In this document: positions 7,436 to 15,865 of the stretch, in pieces
Layout of the letters: every line of letters starts with the position of its first letter
Position numbering within the stretch: position 1 is the first letter of the stretch
Assembly (NCBI RefSeq): GCF_024298845.1
Contig: NZ_CP101156.1
Span: forward strand, 558,001-622,000
Length of the DNA: 64,000 nt
Reading direction: 5' to 3'
Origin: Natronosalvus amylolyticus
GTDB lineage: Archaea > Halobacteriota > Halobacteria > Halobacteriales > Natrialbaceae
Position numbers and translations under genes: made by a program
The notes under the pieces: model-generated
What the model saw: the letters and a program-made list of their open reading frames with translations, nothing else
The model's database searches: none
Told to the model about the DNA's origin: nothing

Positions 7436-9040
7436 TTAGTCATCTGTGTCGTCTGTATCGTCTGTGTCGTCTGTATCGTCTGTGTCGTCTGTATCGTCTG
7501 TGTCGTCCGTATCGTCGGAATCGTCTGTGTCGTCCGTATCGTCGGAATCGTCTGTGTCGTCCGTATCGTCGGAATCGTCTGTGTCGTCCGTATCGTCGGA
7601 ATCGTCTGTGTCGTCCGTATCGTCGGAATCGTCTGTGTCGTCCGCATCGTCGGAATCGTCTGTGTCGTCCGCATCGTCGGAATCGTCGGAGTCGTCTGTA
7701 TCGTCGGTGTCGTCGGTGTCGTCGGTGTCGTCGGTGTCGTCGGAGTCGTCGGTGTCGTCGGAGTCGTCGGAGTCGTCGGTGTCGTCTGTGTCGTCCGCAT
7801 CGTCGGTGTCGTCTGTGTCGTCGGTGTCGTCCGCATCGTCGGTGTCGTCCGCATCGTCTGTGTCGTCCGCATCGTCGGAGTCGTCTGTGTCGTCCGTATC
7901 GTCAGTATCATCTGCGTCGTCTGATGAATCGACCTCGTCTTCACCAACCGTGTCGTTGGAATCAACCGTTCCATCACCATCGTCCGAATCGGACTCTGCC
8001 GGTTCCTCCCCATCGTCTTCGCCACCGGATCCCGGTGCCGCTGGGGGCGTCTCGATGGTGACCCAGAAATACGTATACTCGAGTGAATCATCCATCGTCG
8101 GCGTCGCTGGCGCATCGCCCTCGAACAACATTACGGCGATTCGAACCGTCTCGCCGTCCTCCGCTTCCGGCGTCACGGTTCGCTCGGCGGTGATACGTCC
8201 CCCGTCGTCGGACTCGCTGATCGCCCGGACTTCGCGATGGGTGATTCGCTCGAGCACCTCACCGTCTTCGACGACTTGCTCTTGAATAACGAGGGTGTAC
8301 TCCATGGACTGGCGTTCGTGGTTGTGTATCTGGAACGTGATCGGGATCTCTTCGCCTGGAGCGGCGACGTCCGGCATCGTCGCTCTGAGTTCGCCATCGT
8401 CGGTTGCCGTGTAAATACCGAGTTGCGTGAACCCACCTGCTGCCATCGGCGTCGCGAATGCATAGAGCAGGACACCGACGGCAAGAACAACGGCAATAGC
8501 GAGAACGATAGCCGATGCCCTCGATTTTCCTGTTCCAGCCGCGAGTGAGGCTCGCTCGAGTACATCTGAGAACGAAACAGTGTATCGCTGGTTAGCTGGC
8601 AGTCGCAGTCGACGGATAACACCAAACTGGGCAAACACGATTGCGAGGGCTGCGAGGGCACCCACGATGGCGTTCAACTCGAGGCCCCACTGTGTGAACG
8701 GGAGTGCGAGGACGACCATCGGCGTCAATGCGAGTGACGTTCCGAGGCCCAGCGCAAGCCGTTCGACGGCGTCAATTCCACCCGGGCGACGATTTCCTGG
8801 TGGCGATTCGGTGTCTGTCGAACGCGCTCGCGCTCGTGCAGGAAACAGCACTGATATCAGTGCGTATCCAGGAACGAATGCGACGAGTGCCAGCGTCAAC
8901 ACGAGGCGGATAGCGCTCCCCTCCGCCAGAGATGGAATCAACCACCAGCTACCAGCCGCGACCAAAGAGACGAGGGCGAGATCCGACGGGTAGCGAGCAA
9001 CCGCCCCCACAGTGTGTTGTGTCTTCGCCGCCAGACTCAT
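7436..9040 (-). CDS. DUF1616 family membrane protein with long Asp/Thr/Ser repeat tail
   Basis: 534 aa. The N-terminal half has at least four membrane helices (LALVSLVAAGSWWLIPSL, LVLTLALVAFVPGYALISVL, AIVGALAALAIVFAQFGV, AIVLAIAVVLAVGVLLYAF). An extracytoplasmic beta-rich part follows (FTQLGIYTATDDGELRATMPDVAAPGEEIPITFQIHNHE), as in DUF1616 proteins. The last ~200 residues are acidic. From about residue 365 to the end the chain is DD[T/S/A] triplets, encoded by near-identical DNA repeats (7440-7925), ending at a TAA. DUF1616 proteins are haloarchaeal envelope proteins of unknown function, often near surface-glycan genes. The tail is probably an extended, highly charged surface stalk. It is convergent with the DUF7344 gene. 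Confidence 0.85.
   Translation of the reverse strand: MSLAAKTQHTVGAVARYPSDLALVSLVAAGSWWLIPSLAEGSAIRLVLTLALVAFVPGYALISVLFPARARARSTDTESPPGNRRPGGIDAVERLALGLGTSLALTPMVVLALPFTQWGLELNAIVGALAALAIVFAQFGVIRRLRLPANQRYTVSFSDVLERASLAAGTGKSRASAIVLAIAVVLAVGVLLYAFATPMAAGGFTQLGIYTATDDGELRATMPDVAAPGEEIPITFQIHNHERQSMEYTLVIQEQVVEDGEVLERITHREVRAISESDDGGRITAERTVTPEAEDGETVRIAVMLFEGDAPATPTMDDSLEYTYFWVTIETPPAAPGSGGEDDGEEPAESDSDDGDGTVDSNDTVGEDEVDSSDDADDTDDTDDTDDSDDADDTDDADDTDDADDTDDTDDTDDADDTDDTDDSDDSDDTDDSDDTDDTDDTDDTDDTDDSDDSDDADDTDDSDDADDTDDSDDTDDTDDSDDTDDTDDSDDTDDTDDSDDTDDTDDSDDTDDTDDTDDTDDTDDTDDTDDTDD
7440..7925 (-). repeat. Tandem DNA repeat encoding (DD[T/S/A])n
   Basis: About 480 nt of 9-nt-based tandem repeats (GTCGTC followed by a variable triplet, read on the plus strand). 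Several copies of a 27-nt higher-order unit (TCGTCTGTG + TCGTCCGTA + TCGTCGGAA) occur between about 7505 and 7635, then variants with GCATCG. The near-identity at DNA level points to recent slippage or unequal recombination, and length is likely to vary between strains. Long open frames in all the other readings of this tract are artefacts of the repeat. Confidence 0.9.
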
Positions 9041-9839
9041 CGTTGCCCCGCCATCGACAGCCGAGGGATTGCTACTGAAACGGACATTCTCGAATCAGTA
9101 GCTCACTCGAGTGTTCGGTGCTTTGTTATGGACGAATTACCCTGTATCGGGGCAGTGTGGCTTTACAATGAGTTGTGTTAGGAGACGCACGTTACGTTAG
9201 AAATCAGGAGGTGCGTCAAGACGATCCGCGGGAGTCATGAGACACTCGAGTTGCGACGGGCTCGCTCGAGTATCTCGAGCGTTCGAAATCACTGTCAGTT
9301 TGCGGAAAGAAACTGGCGGTGCCTGCGCCGGTAACTATACAGACTGGGGGAAATTTGGCGAGAGGCCTGCTCAAACGGCCGGAACAATCGACACGGACGA
9401 ATTTCGAAGCCGTCACTTCCGGTCGCGACCGTTCTCTGGTTCGAAATTCGTTGGCACGACCGTTAAATGAGCCATTCCCGTCCCGGCCTTTGGCTCGTCT
9501 TCGTCCGCGGGAATCTCGTGGGTCGTGTACTGGTTGGTTGCCATCTCGTTCAGATGTACGCGAACAGCACGCATAAAATTACCCATGCTCATAATGCATG
9601 CGAGGTGAGAGACACATTACTCTCGAGTATCGGACGTTCGAAAACCACACGAAAGCGCGCCTGTGTTTCGATAGCGAGTCTCGAGTGCAAATCTGCTGTC
9701 GACGGTCGTAAAATACGGGTCCCCAAGGGCCGAGGTGGAAGTCGGCCCGACAACCGTTATCGGTTCGGTTCACAGAAATGCAAGGAGGAAGCCCACGATT
9801 TAGTCGTGGGTCGATGACCCGTGTGGGGCTGTGACAGCA
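9041..9839. other. 799-nt intergenic region with few features
   Basis: No convincing gene is seen. A TATA-like CATAAAATTA (9572-9581) precedes a tiny plus-strand ORF starting with ATG at 9598 (37 codons, MRGERHITLEYRTF...); I cannot support it as a gene. The far end carries an IS-end-like hairpin (9787-9807). The promoter of the DUF1616 gene should lie near 9041-9120. Confidence 0.4.
9787..9807. other. Hairpin resembling an IS200/IS605 right end or ppa terminator
   Basis: GGAAGCCCACGA-TTTAG-TCGTGGG forms a stem-loop of the kind found at the right end of haloarchaeal TnpB elements, followed by GTCGATGACCC. It lies about 30 nt beyond the stop of the pyrophosphatase gene, so it could serve as that gene's terminator. 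No tnpB or tnpA remnant was recognised beside it. Confidence 0.45.
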
Positions 9840-10373
9840 CTAGCCGAAGTGTTCTTCGTACAGGTCTTGAGCGTGTTCGATGGCATCGTGGGCCGCCTGT
9901 TTGTCTTCCCACCCGAGCGTCTCAACTTCTTTCCCAGCCTCGAGGTTCTTGTAGGTCGCAAAGAACTCGTCAATTTCGTCACGCTGTTGTTCTGGGATGT
10001 CCTCGAGGTCCTGGATGTGATCGTATCGCGGGTCCTCTTCGGGAACGGCGATGACTTTGTCGTCCTGTTCGCCGTCGTCGTCCATCTTCATAAGTGCGAC
10101 CGGACGGGCTTCGATTACACAGCCGGGGAACGTCTGGTCCTCGACGAGAACGAGCACGTCGAACGGGTCCTCATCGTCGTAGTAGCTTTGCGGAATAAAG
10201 CCGTAATCAGAAGGGTAGTGGACGTTCGAGTGAAGGACTCGGTCGAGCACGACGCCGGGGACGTCCTTGTCGTATTCGTATTTGTTGCGCTCGCCTTTGA
10301 GGCACTCGATAACGGCATAGATCGTTTCCGGTGCGTTTGGTCCAGTTTCGAGGTCTTCCCAGAGATTTACCAT
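9840..10373 (-). CDS. ppa: Inorganic pyrophosphatase (family I)
   Basis: 177 aa soluble enzyme that hydrolyses PPi to two phosphates and so pulls biosynthetic reactions forward. Family I signatures: ECLKGERNKYEYDKD (23-37), HYPSDYGFIPQSYYDDEDPFDVLVL (the DxxPxDVLV metal-binding region), and DDKVIAVPEEDPRY with the conserved DK. Length and acidic composition are normal for a haloarchaeon. It is a single gene, divergent from the PadR-like gene across 247 nt that hold two palindromes (see 10555-10583). Confidence 0.95.
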   Translation of the reverse strand: MVNLWEDLETGPNAPETIYAVIECLKGERNKYEYDKDVPGVVLDRVLHSNVHYPSDYGFIPQSYYDDEDPFDVLVLVEDQTFPGCVIEARPVALMKMDDDGEQDDKVIAVPEEDPRYDHIQDLEDIPEQQRDEIDEFFATYKNLEAGKEVETLGWEDKQAAHDAIEHAQDLYEEHFG

Positions 10374-10554
10374 ACAGGCTCACCTCGGTGGTCGACCAAA
10401 AAGTACTTTCGTAATCGTGACTGACCTGTCAATGACGGCTATCAGTCCACTGTCGTCTGACAGCGACTCGCTCAAAAGCACGTCACCGCGGTCGCTGGCC
10501 GACGACAGTTGGCAGGGAACCTATCCCTCGATCAAATATACAAAAGCTGTCACT

Positions 10555-10583
10555 AACCGAACGGTAAGGCGAACCAAATGGTT
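10555..10583. promoter_or_regulatory. Tandem palindromes, candidate PadR operator
   Basis: Two short inverted repeats of the same design, AACCG-AA-CGGT (10556-10565) and AACCA-AA-TGGTT (10572-10583), have centres about 17 bp apart. They lie directly upstream of a TATA-like TTAAATAT (10592-10599) that precedes the padR-like ATG at 10621. Position and symmetry suit binding of one or two dimers of an autoregulatory winged-helix protein. The binding is inferred. Confidence 0.5.
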
Positions 10584-10620
10584 GGTAAGTCTTAAATATC
10601 TCGGTGACATTTACAAACCT

Positions 10621-10980
10621 ATGTCAGAGGCACAATCAATCACCGGCGAACAGAGCATCGCGCGCGAACTTACCGCGTTTCAGAACAATATTCTCGTCAT
10701 CCTCGCAAACGAGCCAATGTACGGATTGGCGATCAAACGCGAACTCGAGTCGTACTACGGCACTGAAGTCAACCACGGCCGACTCTACCCCAACCTCGAC
10801 GAACTCGTCGACCTGGGCCTGGTCGAAAAGAGCGAACTGGACAAACGCACGAACCAGTACGCCCTGACTGACGACGGATACGATGCCGTCCTCGATGGCA
10901 TTCAGTGGACCCTGTCGAACGTCGTCACCAACGACGACCGCGCGGACGAGATCAACGATATCGTCGAAGACAGCTACTAA
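10621..10980 (+). CDS. PadR family transcriptional regulator
   Basis: 119 aa from the ATG at 10621; the longer upstream frame has no support. A winged helix typical of haloarchaeal PadR proteins is seen: FQNNILVILANEPMYGLAIKRELESYY, then EVNHGRLYPNLDELVDLGLVEKSELDKRTNQYALTDDGYD. A TATA-like box ends 22 nt before the ATG, so the mRNA is probably leaderless. Two palindromes just upstream suggest autoregulation. The gene it controls besides itself is not evident. A shorter paralogue is at 42.7 kb. Confidence 0.88.
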   Translation: MSEAQSITGEQSIARELTAFQNNILVILANEPMYGLAIKRELESYYGTEVNHGRLYPNLDELVDLGLVEKSELDKRTNQYALTDDGYDAVLDGIQWTLSNVVTNDDRADEINDIVEDSY

Positions 10981-11004
10981 CGGTTCGAAAAAGAGCGCAT
11001 CGAA

Positions 11005-11637
11005 CTACTGAGACGGCTCCGACCGAACGTCGGGACACGGCTTTTCAGCCGTCTCGAACACCAACTCGAGAGAGTCATCGACGACTGCCCTTTGTTCGGA
11101 AGACGGCCAGGCGTTCCGCACGAAATATTCGTTACGAAACTCGAGTAACTCGTCTCTGGAGGCCGAGGTAATGGGTTTCGCGTAGTGATTACTCATATAA
11201 TCTGCCAGTGCAGCAGCAGTATCCCCGTGCACGTCACCGTGGTCCTCGCGGACTGCAGCCGCCAGTGCCCGGTTTTGCTCGTCGACGGCTTCCCATTCGT
11301 CAGGGTCACCGGCTCCATCCAGTGGGAGTTCGACAGCCCGTGAGAGGTCGTCGATACGATCTGTCCGGATCACCTCTTCGTCTTGCCACTCCGCGGGGTG
11401 TAAAACCAGCACTTCGTTACCATCGTCGGTCCGGATGTGGTCCGTGTAGTCATACCTGTCGAGAATCGTTTCCCGTCGGTCTGCATATGCGTCAGCCTCC
11501 CCATCGTCGACTGCATTGCGCTCGAGTCGACGCAAGCGTTCGGCTTCGTCGACGACGTCAGAAGGCAAGTCGTCCGTTTCCTGCTCCGGGAACGCCTCAT
11601 CGACGTCGGTCGAGCGGGATTCCTCGTGCTCAGACAT
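11005..11637 (-). CDS. RnhA operon protein (haloarchaeal conserved protein)
   Basis: 210 aa, soluble and acidic. Recognised as the conserved haloarchaeal protein that lies next to ribonuclease HI and is annotated only as 'RnhA operon protein'. Visible parts: an acidic N-terminus, a helical segment VVDEAERLRRLERNAVDDGEADAYADRRE, a compact middle (DHIRTDDGNEVLVLHPAEW) and a C-terminal helical region (AALADYMSNHYAKPITSASRDELLEFRNEYFVRNAWPSSEQR). No catalytic motif is recognised. It follows rnhA by 58 nt on the same strand, so it is probably co-transcribed. Function unknown. Confidence 0.8.
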   Translation of the reverse strand: MSEHEESRSTDVDEAFPEQETDDLPSDVVDEAERLRRLERNAVDDGEADAYADRRETILDRYDYTDHIRTDDGNEVLVLHPAEWQDEEVIRTDRIDDLSRAVELPLDGAGDPDEWEAVDEQNRALAAAVREDHGDVHGDTAAALADYMSNHYAKPITSASRDELLEFRNEYFVRNAWPSSEQRAVVDDSLELVFETAEKPCPDVRSEPSQ

Positions 11638-11695
11638 TCACTCGATAGCTGGGTCTCGAAGGACTTGTGTCGTCCGTTTTCGCTGGCAGCGCTTC

Positions 11696-12289
11696 TTACC
11701 CCTGGTCCATCGCTTCGTTTGCCAGTTCGTCTGCTCGGCTATTGACTTCGCGCGGAACGTGCTCGAGGGTCCACTCGTCGAAGTGCCGAAGCAGTTCGTG
11801 GACAGTGACCCGTTTTTCACGCAGTTCGGGATCGTTCGTGTTGTACTCGCCACGGACCTGTTTGACGATTAGTTCTGAATCGCCCCTGACGTGCAATTCG
11901 TCGTATCCGTAATCTCGAGCGGCCTCCAGGGCGGCAATCAGTGCTTCATACTCGGCCTGGTTGTTGGTGGCACGTCCGATGGTCTCGCTTCCTTCCGCGA
12001 CGATTCCGTCGCTCGTGACGATAACCCAGCCGATGCCGGCGGGACCTGGGTTGCCGCGCGCGCCACCGTCGAAGTACACGTGTGCTCGGCCTCCTTCTTC
12101 TCGTAACAGCGCCTCGAGCCTGCGGGGATTTGCCCCCTGAATGACGACCTTGTTCTCGTATGCAACGGCCGTTGCATCCCCCTGAGACGCCCGCCATCGT
12201 TCGTGTTCGGTGTTTCCGGGTTCGACTGTTACCCCCTGGTCCTCGAGGCGCTTTCTGGCTACATCGACATCGCATTCGATAACCGGCAT
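11696..12289 (-). CDS. rnhA: Ribonuclease HI
   Basis: 197 aa from the ATG giving MPVIECDVDVARKRL; an upstream frame extends to 12427 but crosses the promoter region. A ~65-residue N-terminal domain precedes the RNase H fold. The catalytic acidic residues are visible as D74 (VYFDGGARGNPGPAG), E113 (NNQAEYEAL), D137 (VRGDSELIVKQ) and the final Asp in NSRADELANEAM. The enzyme cuts the RNA strand of RNA-DNA hybrids (R-loops, primers). It is divergent from tfb and precedes the 'RnhA operon' gene, a common haloarchaeal arrangement. Confidence 0.94.
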   Translation of the reverse strand: MPVIECDVDVARKRLEDQGVTVEPGNTEHERWRASQGDATAVAYENKVVIQGANPRRLEALLREEGGRAHVYFDGGARGNPGPAGIGWVIVTSDGIVAEGSETIGRATNNQAEYEALIAALEAARDYGYDELHVRGDSELIVKQVRGEYNTNDPELREKRVTVHELLRHFDEWTLEHVPREVNSRADELANEAMDQG

Positions 12290-12416
12290 ACGCTCTGGGG
12301 GTCGCGAGAGACCGAGTAAAGTCTTTGTGATTCTTTTCGTAAATCTGTACAAACATGTGGGTGAAACCGGTGAATTCGGCAAACGAGTCTCATACGTAAA
12401 AAACATCGACCAAAGG

Positions 12417-12424
12417 TTTATATA
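12417..12424 (+). promoter_or_regulatory. TATA box of tfb
   Basis: TTTATATA, preceded by a purine-rich CAAAGG that resembles a BRE, lies 28-35 nt before the tfb ATG. The expected start site then falls within a few bases of the ATG, as for leaderless haloarchaeal mRNAs. Confidence 0.65.
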
Positions 12425-12451
12425 CACCTATGATGCTACTATAAAAGTGCG

Positions 12452-13414
12452 ATGACACGGTCCACCCGCCAGCGGGAGCGAATGCGCGAGACGGACGAGA
12501 CCGAAGACCAGGAAGGGGTACGTGCCTGCCCCGAATGCGAATCGGAAAATCTCGTTAAGGATTCTGATCGGGGTGAGCTCATCTGTGAAGACTGTGGGCT
12601 CGTCGTCGAGGAAGAAAAAATAGATCCTGGGCCTGAATGGCGGGCGTTCAACCACCAGGAACGCCAGAACAAATCCCGCGTCGGCGCACCGACGACTCAA
12701 ACGATGCACGACAAGGGACTGACGACGACCATCGACTGGAAGGACAAAGACGCCTACGGTCGATCGATTTCCTCGAAAAAGCGCAGTCAGATGCACCGGC
12801 TGCGCAAGTGGCAAGAACGCATCCGAACCAAAGACGCCGGCGAACGCAACCTGCAGTTTGCCCTGTCCGAAATCGACCGGATGGCCTCGGCGCTCGGTGT
12901 CCCCCGGTCAGTCCGAGAAGTGGCCTCCGTGATCTACCGACGAGCGCTCAAAGAAGACCTCATCAGAGGGCGTTCGATCGAAGGCGTCGCCACGTCCGCG
13001 CTGTACGCTGCCTGTCGAAAGGAAGGGATTCCCCGCAGCCTCGAAGAGATTTCCGAGGTATCCCGCGTCGAACGTAAAGAGATCGGTCGAACGTATCGGT
13101 ACATCTCACAAGAACTCGGCCTCGAGATGCGACCCGTCGACCCGAAAAAATACGTCCCTCGCTTTTGCTCCGAACTCAAACTCTCCGAAGAAGTCCAGAG
13201 CAAGGCCAACGAAATCATCGAAAAGACGGCTGAGGAAGGACTGCTCTCGGGGAAATCGCCGACCGGATACGCCGCAGCAGCGATCTATGCGGCGTCACTG
13301 CTCTGTAACGAGAAAAAGACCCAGCGAGAGGTCGCTGATGTCGCCCAGGTGACTGAGGTGACGATTCGAAATCGGTATCAAGAGCAAATCGAAGCGATGG
13401 GCATCCACGGGTAA
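12452..13414 (+). CDS. tfb: Transcription initiation factor IIB (TFB)
   Basis: 320 aa basal factor that bridges TBP-TATA-BRE and RNA polymerase. The N-terminal zinc ribbon has C26, C29, C45 and C48 ([10 protein letters not shown]...LICEDCG). The B-finger region [21 protein letters not shown] follows, then two cyclin-like repeats (about 120-215 and 216-315), each with helix-turn-helix character. Haloarchaea carry several TFB paralogues and this one cannot be numbered from sequence alone. It is monocistronic with its own strong TATA box and divergent from rnhA. Confidence 0.96.
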   Translation: MTRSTRQRERMRETDETEDQEGVRACPECESENLVKDSDRGELICEDCGLVVEEEKIDPGPEWRAFNHQERQNKSRVGAPTTQTMHDKGLTTTIDWKDKDAYGRSISSKKRSQMHRLRKWQERIRTKDAGERNLQFALSEIDRMASALGVPRSVREVASVIYRRALKEDLIRGRSIEGVATSALYAACRKEGIPRSLEEISEVSRVERKEIGRTYRYISQELGLEMRPVDPKKYVPRFCSELKLSEEVQSKANEIIEKTAEEGLLSGKSPTGYAAAAIYAASLLCNEKKTQREVADVAQVTEVTIRNRYQEQIEAMGIHG

Positions 13415-13575
13415 GGTCCACCACCGTTTTTCGCGGAGTCGTTTGACCGGGATCGGTCCGGTCACAGGACTCACTTTCGGTGGACATATTCTGGACGTAT
13501 TCACTGCAATTGTTCTCGAGCAATGGCCATCTCCGACACGTACACGTCGGCTGTCCGAAACGTCCAACCAATCGA

Positions 13576-14736
13576 TTACTGACAGCCCACGTTTTCAGCA
13601 AACTCGAGCAGGATCTCCTCCTCGAGTTCACTACTCAGCTGATAGGTAAGCTCGCCACAGTCCCAGGTGACGAGCGTGAGGTCGTAGGCGCTTTCGACGG
13701 TCGCGTTCATCGGTCCGACTTCCTCCTCGTCGGCGTCATCGCCGCGCAAATCTCCATCTGATACACTGAACCACAGCAGGTGTTCGTCGGATTCGTAGGT
13801 TTTGTGTGCAGTAACGACACCATCGAATCCATCAGCGGCGAGGTCGACGCGTTCGAAATCCGGGAAGGTTGCCTCGGGTAACGTAAACGGAAGTTGTTCT
13901 TCTGCGTCTGCTCGGTCATCGAACTCGACGTACCCCGTAATCGCTGGTTCGTCTTCAGCGGGCGGTGTGGGTTCGTCCGGTTGGGTTTCCGTCGCTGGCG
14001 GCTCGAATAGTTCGTCCTCGATGTCGACGCCGAACGTAACTGATTCGAACGTCGAGGTTACCTCGAGCGTCGTCCCATCTGGGTCAGTGTACCGCTCCTG
14101 TGCTTTCAGCGGATAACGTTTTTCCGTATCGATCCAGAGGGTCCCACCCTGGAAGTCGGTTTCCGGTGTCTCTGCCGTTTCGAGGGGATAGACGTACTGC
14201 GTATCGCCGACGAGGAAGCCAATACCGGTTTCGACCGTTTCGTCTTTCGGCTCGTACTCGACCACGTGGACCGAGCGGTTGGCTATCGTGTCCGTACCCT
14301 CGTAACTAACCGTATACCCCTCGAGTCCCGTCGCAACATCCGTCTGGTTCTCAGCCGTCGACTCATCGGATGGCTCGAGATCGTAGCGTTCAATCTCTTC
14401 GCCATCGTCGAATATCCGCCAGAATGTGGTCGAATTTTGTATCGTCACATCGCCTGGTGTGGCCCCGTTGATCCCCTGGCTCTCGAGCAACTCAGTTCGC
14501 TGCTCTGCGGGCGGCCGTATCCAGACTCGCTCCGTGGTGGTGTAATTTCTGGCGCTGTCTTCGAAGGCGACCGTTCGTTCACCGACCAAATCAGGTGCCT
14601 CTGAGCCGGTAAGAGCATCCTCGAGAAGGAGTTCTGGATCGGGCTCCGTATCGCCAGACACGAATGTCGTACACCCAGCGAGTACGACAACTACGAGGAG
14701 GGCAACGGCGAGGGTGAGTACACGACCGCGTTCCAT
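13576..14736 (-). CDS. LolA-like lipoprotein (haloarchaeal outer-membrane-sorting-protein homologue)
   Basis: 386 aa. It has a short hydrophobic leader VLTLAVALLVVVVLAGC with a lipobox ending at Cys, so it is a likely lipoprotein anchored on the outer face of the cytoplasmic membrane. The middle resembles LolA/LolB-like beta-sheet domains (NYTTTERVWIRPPAEQRTELLES, TLWIDTEKRYPLKAQERYTDPDG). After an acidic Pro-rich linker (TETQPDEPTPPAEDEP) comes a second domain (FTLPEATFPDFERVDLAADG). Archaea have no outer membrane, so the cargo is unknown; lipid or glycolipid binding is plausible. It is a single minus-strand gene convergent with tfb. Confidence 0.8.
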   Translation of the reverse strand: MERGRVLTLAVALLVVVVLAGCTTFVSGDTEPDPELLLEDALTGSEAPDLVGERTVAFEDSARNYTTTERVWIRPPAEQRTELLESQGINGATPGDVTIQNSTTFWRIFDDGEEIERYDLEPSDESTAENQTDVATGLEGYTVSYEGTDTIANRSVHVVEYEPKDETVETGIGFLVGDTQYVYPLETAETPETDFQGGTLWIDTEKRYPLKAQERYTDPDGTTLEVTSTFESVTFGVDIEDELFEPPATETQPDEPTPPAEDEPAITGYVEFDDRADAEEQLPFTLPEATFPDFERVDLAADGFDGVVTAHKTYESDEHLLWFSVSDGDLRGDDADEEEVGPMNATVESAYDLTLVTWDCGELTYQLSSELEEEILLEFAENVGCQ

Positions 14737-15054
14737 TTTGAGAGATTGTTCGCTCGATTGTACTAAGTGTTAGTGTTTTCAGGACGAATCGAGCGCCACC
14801 CTGGGCCCCCTATGTTGTGCAGGAAGAGTACGCCTGGAGACGTGAGCCGGATGGCAGCCATCGGATCGAGATGTCAGAGGCACGACCGACGGGTGAGTGG
14901 ATTTGTGGAGGGCCTTATACGGACTGGTGATACCATTCCGCATCGGTTCACGTCACTGGCGACCTGCATCTTCGACAAAAACGGGAGATAATATAAAAAG
15001 ATCAGGGCGTATTCAGAAGGAGAAAACACTCCTCGAGCATTCCCGTGGGTGTTA
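14737..15054. other. Intergenic region without a supported gene
   Basis: 318 nt between two minus-strand genes. The promoter of the lipoprotein gene should lie at 14737-14780. An A/T-rich patch AATATAAAAAG near 14990 is on the plus strand and faces no annotated gene. Nothing else is recognised. Confidence 0.4.
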
Positions 15055-15366
15055 TCAGCGCGTTCCGTACAGCGAATACGTGATCGCGACCAGGCCAGCC
15101 AATCGGCTCACATTCTCGAGAAATACTGTCACGGTCTGGTCGGCTCCGGTCAGTGTCGTCACCGTTACGTTCAGCACGAAGGGACCGAGTGTCAACAATA
15201 GCAATCCGAGAGCGAGATACAACATCGGTTCGCTGTCGTTGCGCCGGTAGCCTCGGTACGCCTGGATGGCGATGAGCGTCCCGACGATGGCGACGAGTAG
15301 TAAACTCAGGACCGTCAAGAGTTCGAACGGTGGTGCCTGATCTAGGCGGACGACGTCACCGGTCAT
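15055..15366 (-). CDS. DUF7521 family small membrane protein
   Basis: 103 aa from the ATG that overlaps the stop of the upstream wHTH gene (ATGA at 15363-15366). Three hydrophobic helices are visible (LLTVLSLLLVAIVGTLIAIQAY, MLYLALGLLLLTLGPFVLNV, and LAGLVAITYSLYG at the end), joined by RGYRRNDSEP. Haloarchaeal DUF7521 proteins are regularly paired with an ArsR-type wHTH gene, as here. The pair may form a membrane-linked sensor and regulator; no signal is known. Confidence 0.75.
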   Translation of the reverse strand: MTGDVVRLDQAPPFELLTVLSLLLVAIVGTLIAIQAYRGYRRNDSEPMLYLALGLLLLTLGPFVLNVTVTTLTGADQTVTVFLENVSRLAGLVAITYSLYGTR

Positions 15367-15710
15367 CGCATCCCCTCCCACAGCCGGGTGAATTTGTCGG
15401 CAACGTCTTCGTCCCGACGGCGCACCTCGAGTGTGAGTTCGCCGTCGTCGAGTGTCACCTCGAGACCTTCGAGTCGGGCTTCGTACACGCTGTAGTGGTT
15501 ACCGTCCGGTGCAAGTGTCGTCTGTTCACTGATCAGGTCACACTTCTGTAGCCGCTCGAGGCGGCGGTAGACGGTTGGAAGGGACGCCTCACAGCGGTCG
15601 CTCAAGGTGCTGGCGGACATGGGTTCGACGCTCGTTTCGGTGAGGATCGCGCGGGCATACTCGTCATCGAGAAGGGCGAGTAGTTCCGAAATATCTGCGT
15701 CCTCACTCAC
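15363..15710 (-). CDS. ArsR-like winged-helix regulator paired with DUF7521
   Basis: 115 aa. Winged helix: ISELLALLDDEYARAILTETSVEPMSASTLSDRCEASLPTVYRRLERLQKCDLISEQ, followed by a beta-rich C-terminal part (HYSVYEARLEGLEVTLDDGELTLEVRRRDED). This matches the haloarchaeal one-component wHTH proteins found upstream of DUF7521. The stop overlaps the next gene by 4 nt, so the two are translationally coupled. Targets unknown. Confidence 0.82.
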   Translation of the reverse strand: MSEDADISELLALLDDEYARAILTETSVEPMSASTLSDRCEASLPTVYRRLERLQKCDLISEQTTLAPDGNHYSVYEARLEGLEVTLDDGELTLEVRRRDEDVADKFTRLWEGMR

Positions 15711-15865
15711 AACTGAGGGGTTGTTCTCGGACAGATATCAAAAGGGGTCCGGTTTTTCTGTCTCAGAACATCCCACACCGATTCGACGCGAAGGGGACGA
15801 CATGGACTCTCGCGGTAGGTTCGGGAGACAACATTGATTTGGTCGGCGTGCCGAAGAGTAATCGA

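Noticed and set aside
7440-7925. CRISPR-like array
   Set aside because: The repeats are contiguous, with no unique spacers, and encode the protein tail.
7357-8285. Long open frames in other readings over the DUF1616 tail
   Set aside because: They arise from the low-complexity repeat; the minus-strand frame continues into a real membrane domain with a start codon and normal composition, the others do not.
9041-9839. tRNA or stable RNA gene in the largest gap
   Set aside because: No cloverleaf, no conserved TPsiC arm and no known RNA motif could be found by eye; a covariance-model scan would be needed.
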